Below are positions 45,501-54,500 of a DNA stretch of 64,000 bases, one piece after another. Below the pieces are notes generated by a model. It was not told where the DNA came from. It did no database searches and saw only the letters and a program-made list of their open reading frames with translations. Made by a program: the position numbers and the translations under genes. Origin of the DNA: Lepidostoma basale (taxonomy: Eukaryota; Arthropoda; Insecta; Trichoptera; Lepidostomatidae); NCBI GenBank assembly GCA_022606425.2, contig JAHDVF020001053.1, positions 1 to 64,000 of the forward strand, written 5' to 3'. How positions within the stretch are numbered: position 1 is the first letter of the stretch; every line of letters begins with the position of its first letter.

Positions 45501-48500
45501 AATATGGGTATACGTTTTTATTTGCTTTTTTAAAATGTATTTTTCGATACATTTCGTATTTAATTTTTGATTTTTGTATTGTATCTGCCTTATTACGTAA
45601 TTAATTAAGGCGCACTGTATAAATAAAAATATATTTTATAATGTATTTTTTATATTTTTAATTATACAAACATAATTGGTTATATGTATTGCGAATTCTT
45701 TTAAGGGAGCAGTGGGCCACATGTGGTCCGCGGGCCATTAATTGGCCTGTCCTACTCTAGACGGTAGTCTTATCTGGCTGCTAGTCGGTCTACTGTTTTT
45801 TATTTCATTTGTGAATGCTAGCACATCTATGCTTGAGTCTGTGATTACAGTTTGGTTAAAAGTTATGGCTTAAATATTGTTTCAGGCAATCGTTTTGCCT
45901 ATAATGAAAAGGAAAAACGAGCTTATAAAGATTTAGATTCTTTATAGAAATAATGTACACCCCAAAATAGCCTAATATTTTATATCAATGAAAATAATAA
46001 TTATGACCAATTCGCACAGTTGCATAAGATTTTTAATCTAAAGCCAAAAGTTGTATTGTCAAATTGTATTTAAACAAAAAGGCATGCACTGCGTGTAAAC
46101 GTACTTTAAGAAATTGATAAGCAATACACTTTTTAAATAAATTAAACAAAGTTTAATAGAAAGCTTCACTTTCAGTGTTTTTCATCAATAATTTTGAATA
46201 TATAATAATTTGTTTTTAAGTTCATTTTTACAGTATTTTAACGATCAACATTTCACTTACTATCTAAAAACTTTGTCAAAAGATTTTACTGAAATCTCTT
46301 GATGGAAGTTCATTTTAAATGATGTTTTTTCAACTACTTCCACTTTTGGCTTTATTTCGACAGCGACCGTTTTCGGCTCGCTGGCATGGACAGACTGTCG
46401 ATAACCAGTCTGTCGATGCCAGCAAGCCTGGCGAAATAAAGCCAAAAGTAAAAGTAGTTTAAAAAATATTTTTATTTAACTATCATTTTAAAACTATGTG
46501 ATGATAAATTAATCCTCATTGTGCTTGCTACATTTGCAGCTCAGACATATTGTATCAGCTCATAATAATGTTACGTATAATTTAGTAGAAAGAAACTAAT
46601 GTTAAAACATTTATCAGATACATATAAATATGAGCTGCGAATGTAGTATGCCTAGTTTGAAACCTTTTTTATGATAATAATGAAATAAAACGATGTTTTT
46701 TTAACTACTTCCACTTTTGTCTTTATTTAGACAGCAATCGGTTTCGCCAGGCTCGCTGTCTAAATAAAGACAAAAATGGAAGTAGTTAAAAAACATCGTT
46801 TTATTTAATTATTATTTAAAATGAACTTCCATCAAGATATTTCAGTAAAATCATTTGATTACCTTTTTTATGGACTGCAAATGTAGTCAACCGCACAATA
46901 TTGGTTAAATAAAAAATCCTGTAATTTGTGTAAGAGTTGTTATCGTATTGTAAAACATACCTTCGAGTGGAGAAGAGTATTTGCTGGGTGGTCCATAGAT
47001 AGTATTATGAGTAGCAGGGGGGCCGTAGTAACCATGCGCTGAGGGCGCTGTAGGGAGTTCATACTGGGGTACAGGGGAATGCTGGTAGAGGGCTGAGGAG
47101 CCGCTGGGCGGGCCATAGCTGGTGGGCGGATGAGAAGGAGCTGAAAGAAAATAACACGTGAACAAAGCTTTTTAAGAAAAAAAAGGCGATTTCAATTGTC
47201 AATACTTGGAGGTCGTTAATAAAAAAAGCTTCAAAAAAACATGTCTTTTTGACTGATTTATACATTAAATTGATAACTATTTAAGATATTGGCGTGTTTC
47301 GTTCTTTTGGGGCAATATTAAGTATAGACCAATAAGGTGAAAAATTTCACAAAAATATTCAAAAGATTTCTAAAAACTTATGTTTTCATAAATATTAAAT
47401 ATTGATTTAATTAATTACACAACGTGAAACAGATTTGTCATTGTTCTGGTGTAGAATTCAAGTGACAATAAAATGGTGTTAGATTAGCTACATATCGCAT
47501 GTCATGAGAATTATTATACCATTTAATATGTAATGATGTAAAGAGCTATTAAACAAAATAATTAAAATTATAAAATAAAGGCGATAATCCATTTTGTTGG
47601 CCGAAACCAAAACTTCAACATTATTAAATGGTTAAATTTGAAACACTGTTATTTTGTTAAATTTACATGAACATTGAAACATTTTGTTAAATTTACATGA
47701 ACATTTTTATGAACAACATTAAATTTAAATTAACATGAATTGATAAAACTATCTGTAGAGAATAAAATGATGTATTAAAGTAATATCTCACCACTAGGAG
47801 ATGAATGCACAATTCCAGGTGAGCTGACATGGACAGATTCGTGATGGACCACAGTTGGTGTGCGATGCTTCTTTGGGGGCGCCAGCCATGCATTGTTCAC
47901 AAGATGCCTTCCCAGATTCGACACAGCTTCTCCTTTGACACTGATGACTTTCCCCACTCCCGTTGCAAGGGCTCCACCTCCCTTGATCAGCTGTCCTTTG
48001 ATGATTGTGGCTCCTCCCACGATTGCCTTCACAGCCTCAAAGAGTGTTCCGAGAATCGATTTCTTCAATGTCCAGAAATCGAAACCTTTTGTGGAGTGTG
48101 CCTTAAATGATGATATTGGAAAGTGATTTAAAAAAAAAATCATGGTATTTTAAGAGGGACATGTATTGTTATACGTATTAGGACATTATTATGTAAAGAG
48201 CAAATAAGGTGAAATGTGTCACTCTCTTAAAATATTTTAAGTTTCCTAAATATTAATAATACAGAGTTTAACATAACAACATAACATTTATTACTTTGTT
48301 CGATTACCTTATTTTCGAAAAATGTCTATTCTTATTTCACATTTGATCTTTTAATTTATTTGTTTTTTTGTTATTATTCAAATAATAATAAAAAAAAAAA
48401 AGTTGAATTCATAATATTTATATTTAAACAATATTCAGGATTCAGTATTTAGCGTTGCTAAATATGTTTAATTATTTGAAGAACTTATTTTATTTTATTT

Positions 48501-51500
48501 TTTACATTATTTGCCTTGCTGGAGAATCATCAATGATTTTATTAAAACTTGCAAGGCCTTTTAGGATTAAGCTAAAATTCATAAAGATTTGGATATGTTT
48601 TCATTGTGTAAATTAAAAAAAAACGCAAAACGCAAAAATATTCAGTTTTACAAACAACGTGAAAGAATAAATTTACTATTCTTAATATGGAAATCTATTA
48701 ATTATATTCTTGTAAATAATTTAATAAGAATTAAAAAAAAAAAACTCAACATATTGTAATAAAACGTTTTGTAGTTATTTTTCAAAATTTGTATTTTTCA
48801 GCATTTGTTTATTGTTTCATAATAGATAATATTTTCTCGTTGAAGATAATAGACAAAAAACATATAAAAAATGTTTTCCACTTCAACGAGCTTAATTAAA
48901 TAAAATGATCCGAAAAACCGGCGTAGATGAGCAATATTATAAATGTCCTATAATTTTTTTTTTGAAATTTTTTTTTGTACTAGTTTAACTTTGATTTCGT
49001 TTTCATACTGTATTCTGATAATTATTCTATTCATTAAAATTTCTTCTTCTTCTATTTATATTTGTGGTGGCATGTAATTAGCCTTACTTTATTGTCTCAG
49101 TTTATTTTTGACATATGTATGCATGCATTAAAATCGCTATATCGAAGAATATGTTACTCTTAATAAATAAACCATTATTAAAACAAACGAGTATTTATAA
49201 TAGTATGCACGATAGTGTGGGAGGTGTAACAAATATTCATCCAGGTGATGCTGAGAACAAAGACCGTGAAAACTGTGAAATTGCATGGGAAATTGTAGTA
49301 TTTTTAGAAATTTCACGTAGGTATTACGTTTTGATGTAACAAGCACTATTGAGAACAATCTCTGTGGGTCATTGCCGTTTCATTTCCTAGTTTTATTTTA
49401 TGCAAGCATTGCAAAATGAAATCATGACATTGAGAAATTTTGTAATTTTTGCAATATTACTGTTTTTTTCTTAATTCTCATTACGATCTAGTAAAACAAA
49501 TCTTGCCTCGTTAATAAAAAGGAAATTAACAAAAACAATTTATAATCAAATTAGTTTCGGCCAATGTAAGTAAGAACTAGTTTGCAATATTAATAAGAAC
49601 TGTATTTGTGACAAAATAATTTTTAAAACACTTTTTACTCGTTTTTACACCACTTTATTTGCACAAACTAACCGGTTTCGCTCCCGCTGGAGCTTAGACA
49701 GGGCCATAAAACAAATTGAAGTTTTAGGAGCGGGAGCGAAAACGGTTGGTTTGACGTAATTAAAGTGGTGTAAAAACAAGTAAAAGTTAAATGTTTAAAT
49801 AAAAACTATGTTATAAAATATCACAATTGATTATACCATATTTATTTCGAAGTCGTCGCGACAGCTGTTTTGTTAACCGATCTAAGCATCGTCAGGTGAT
49901 ACAATCTTTTAGTTGATTGTATCACCTGCCGATGCTTACATCGGTTAACGAAACAGCTGTCACGACACTTTCAAAATAAATATAATCAATCGGATTACTT
50001 TATAACAGAGTTTTTATTTAAACAGTTAATAATGTTGAAATATCAAAGTGTTCGCGCCAAAAAAAAACCCTTTGTAACAAATGAAGTGCTTCTTATGACA
50101 GTTAATATTTTTTATTTGAAGAGTAAACAATACGTTATTCGCATAAATTATAATAAAACTTCTAGTAAAAAAATTTTTTCATTCGTATTAATTTCAATTA
50201 TATAGGTTTTAATACTATTGATAACGTCTATTTTATAATAATTTCATTAGAGTTACAATAAAAATGCCCGAGCCAAGCAAAATGTGTCACTTGCATGAAA
50301 TAATAGAGCTTCAATAAAACTGACAATTCGTTCAAAAGATAATTGTACAAGAAATAATAAAAATTGTCACAAAACTTTCCTCAAACAACCATTTTATTAT
50401 ATTTTTATTAGAGTCAGATTTATAACGCTCTAGCAAAGCAAATCATATCACTTGCATGAAATTATAAAGCTTTTACAAAACTGACGTTTTGTTCAATGTT
50501 TAATATGAAATATGAAGTGGCACATCATTGTACAAGAAACAATAAATAAAAACAATAGCAAATAAAATTGTGACAAAACTTTCCTTTCGTTGCCTTTCAT
50601 CAGAACGCTCTTTTACTTATTTCTGTTGAAGAAGAATGAATATTCATTAAAATAAAACGCGGTTATATTAGTTTTATAATGAGAAAGTATGTAGTAGGCT
50701 GCAAACCATAATTCAGCGTGAGGTAACAATGAGATGCATTCAATGCCGCGCAATCACCTGTTACCTCTTTCTCTAGTCTAGATTTTCTTCGTATGATCCA
50801 TTTGTCTTTATATGAACGTCAAAAGGCTTTCATAATTTCACAAACTTCCTACACGTAATGGGTTACAGTTCTTACGCTGACAAGTTTATTGTGTAGATTC
50901 GTAATTAGTATTCGTATTCAGAGGTCATAAAACTGTCCAGTAAGAGAATTGTCACTTTTTAATATTAATGAAATTATTTTCACTTACGTATATGTTATTA
51001 TCGTGTAGCGTAGACACCATAATTAACCATATATTTCAAGACAAAAATATTGGTTTTTTTTAGTATCAGAGGAAAAATTATTTATTTACAATATGTAAAC
51101 ATACAACGTTTATTTTATAAAAAAAAACCAAATAAACAATGAAGTTGAAGAAAATAATGTCGACCTTCGTGGCCCAGTGGAAAGTTCTATGACTGTCACA
51201 CTGCAGGTCCCGAGTTCCATTCCCGACGAAGGCAGTGTGATTGTCACACTGTCTTTGGTCTAATGTAGAATTCACGTGACAAAAAAATGGCAATAAATTA
51301 GCTAACTATCACATGTCATGAGAATTAATTTGATAGCTTTACACTTTACATCGATTTGGCTCGCGCTATAATGATGTAAAGAGCGATTCAAAAAAATTAT
51401 ATTTCAACCCAAAAACGCTGTTTGTATTAATACAGGAAATTTAATCTAGTATGTGTTAGCATTTATGCAAATATAATGATGGCATTAAGCTATTCTATTG

Positions 51501-54500
51501 CTGTTTATTAATTTATTTATTATGGGTAACATTAAGGCCAATTACATGCTAACAGAAATATAAATAAACAGAATATACAACAGACGACAGTATGAAATGA
51601 AATTGAAGTTTTTTAAAAGAAAAAATAATTATAATGGAATAAAACAATTAAAATGTATAATTATGGTCTCATCCATGCCGAAAGGTGATCCGATGTTTTT
51701 TTTTGAAATTTTGCTCGTTCAGGTGGAAAACATTGATATCTCCAAAATGCTAATTATAGTCGCAAATTCCGTTCATTGTCGCGCTCTCAGATATATAGAG
51801 TAGTACATACACACACATTTGATAATGCAATTCTTGAAAATGGAAGTTTTCATCAATAAATATTTAAAATAAGAGTTTTAGGTCAATGTAAGAATAAATG
51901 CGATCGAAATGAAAAACAAAAATATCTCTTAGATGAATGTGTGACAACTCTTTAAATAGTAGTGAGACAAATTTAGATAAGTATTGAATGTATTGCGAAT
52001 AACAAGTTATTCACCAAAATAACGGAAGATTTATTTTATTAAGACGCGTGGAAAAAATTAATGAAAAAAAAACTATAGATTATGAATTTGAATGGAGCAA
52101 AAATAGCAGAAGGCCGAAAAAATCGTGGCACGATCAAATCAATCAAACATTGTTGTCTGCCACATTAGGAGTCGTAAAAATTGCCACGCGTATATGATAC
52201 GATGTGTGAATGTTAAGGAATAAAGAAAAGTGTGACGGGAAAGGAAAATATGGCAGTCAACATAATACAATAGTAATCTACCCGTTTTGAAAAACAGTGG
52301 GATAATAAGTTGCATTACTAGTCAGTGCAATGATCAAGAAACAAGAAATGAGATAAAATTTTAAAAAATATTATTATAATTTTTTTAAGTACTCGTACAT
52401 TATTATAAAAACATACATGGTTAATAATTTCCTAACAAAATCAAAGTCAGCATTCCCGAAAATGTAAAACATAGTTCTCTATAAAATGCCTCTAGTTTAA
52501 CTTCTGTATTAATTAGAAAATATATTATTAATTATTTTTGTAAGTAAAATTAATATTTAAATTTTATGGATATCCATAATTTAGTTTTATGAATCGGATT
52601 GTTTTTACGCTTTTGATTTATTTGTCTTTACATATTTCGAAGGTAATATATTTTCACTGACAGGAGAAAATTTTTAACTAATAATTTCATTAACTGTTTG
52701 CAGGTTGATAAAGGTATGGTAGAATAGAACAATTACAAAATTAGCAAACTCATAATATGTGAAAACATAGTGAATTTATTGTGTTAAAATCTCTCGCTCA
52801 TTTTTCTGATACTTATGGGTTAGTCAATTGCAAAAGAGTCAGCATTAGTTTTGTTTAATATCAGAGTTGGTGCGTTTATTAATACTATTTTATAAGCCAT
52901 ACGGTTTCATTCTATTGCAATTAACAGATTCAACTATTTTAAACAGGAATTTGTAAATTTTATTCAGTTTCTTAACATCTCGAATGAATTATGTGTTTTA
53001 AAGTACACTGCGCATATGTAGAAACGAGTTTGACTCCTTTCTCTCGTCTGAGAGCGGTCTAGAATATAAAGATGTTTAATTATTGAATACCACAAATGCA
53101 GTTTCACAATTTTATACCTAAATCACACATTTTATATGACGTTTTAATAGTAAGGGTGATGTATTCTATTCAACCCTAACTACTTGTCAACTTAAAACTA
53201 ACACAGTGTCCCAATATCACTTGTTATATTTGTTTCAAAGTTTGAGCGCTCTTAAAGAAAAACCCAATGTTACGAATGTATAGAAGTGACTTAGTATTAA
53301 AATGTACATTTTTTCGTCATTTTTGTCTTGGAAGAATTAACTCGATGGTTCAGGTAAAATTTTATGAAATTGTAATCAACAACAACAAAAATCTAGACAA
53401 ATGGAAATGAATCGCACAAAAAATTCCCATTTCCATGTTGCTTTTTAAATAGCTTCTTACTTATGCTCGAAGTTGCGTGCTTAAAATGTTACTTTTTGCT
53501 TCATCTTCAATACGTAGTGCACCGACATGGAATTGTACAATAAGCGGAATTCGCGTTGTTAAATAATCGTAAAAAGAGTAATTAAAATACACTACGGTGA
53601 TATTGGGATTATTCAAATATTGCATGCATTATTATGATATCCTGTTGTTTATAGATTCATGCCATATCTATTGATGATTTTTTTTTTAAAATAACAAAAG
53701 CTAAATGACACTAAAATAATTTGTATTTTGGTCCGAAATATATACACCGAATAAGGGAAGTTTGAGTCCCGAAACATGTTTGTGAAAAGCTGAAAAAAGT
53801 GTTGTGATAATACAATGTTTCCAAAAAGTTATTCGAATTTAATATTAATTTCAAATATTTAAAATCCTTCTATCTAATTTGAATGAAAACGCGGAAATTT
53901 TTCCGACCTGCATGGTGATTGCTTAACAAATTTAACATTTTGTAATGCAACCTAGCACGATTTAATATTTCACTCTTATAATATATGATTAAAGTTTTTG
54001 AAAACTTTTATTATATATTATAATTTAAGTTATGAATATTAAATACTTAATATATAGTGATTTCAATATTTTCAATGAATCAGTAAATAAAGAGTGCCCT
54101 AGTTTAATTTGATTCGTCATATAATATTTAGTTTTAAATTTGCTTCAATTTAAAAAAATATATTTTCGATGCTTCCAGTTTCCAATTTCTTTAATTAGTT
54201 GTGTTGTTATATGACATGCAATGAAAATTTAAAATTACTGTGACTAAGATAGTTATTTCAGGAAACTTCTTTGCGTTCATTATTGTGAAATATTTGAATA
54301 ATCTTTCACAACCATAAAAATAAAAGAATCATAAAAATAAAATAAAATCTTACAGTAGCCGGAGGTCCATATTCATAACCTGTATGGTCATCGTGTCCTT
54401 TCGAAGATCCCGAAAGCAGAAATGATGACGCTGCAGCGGAAGCCTGCCCCAGAAGACCGACCTTCCCTGATACTCCAGATTTTATTTTCTTCGTCAGTGC

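Noticed and set aside
51164..51232. Functional tRNA gene
   Set aside because: The T stem does not pair and the anticodon stem is irregular; a SINE body follows and a headless copy exists.
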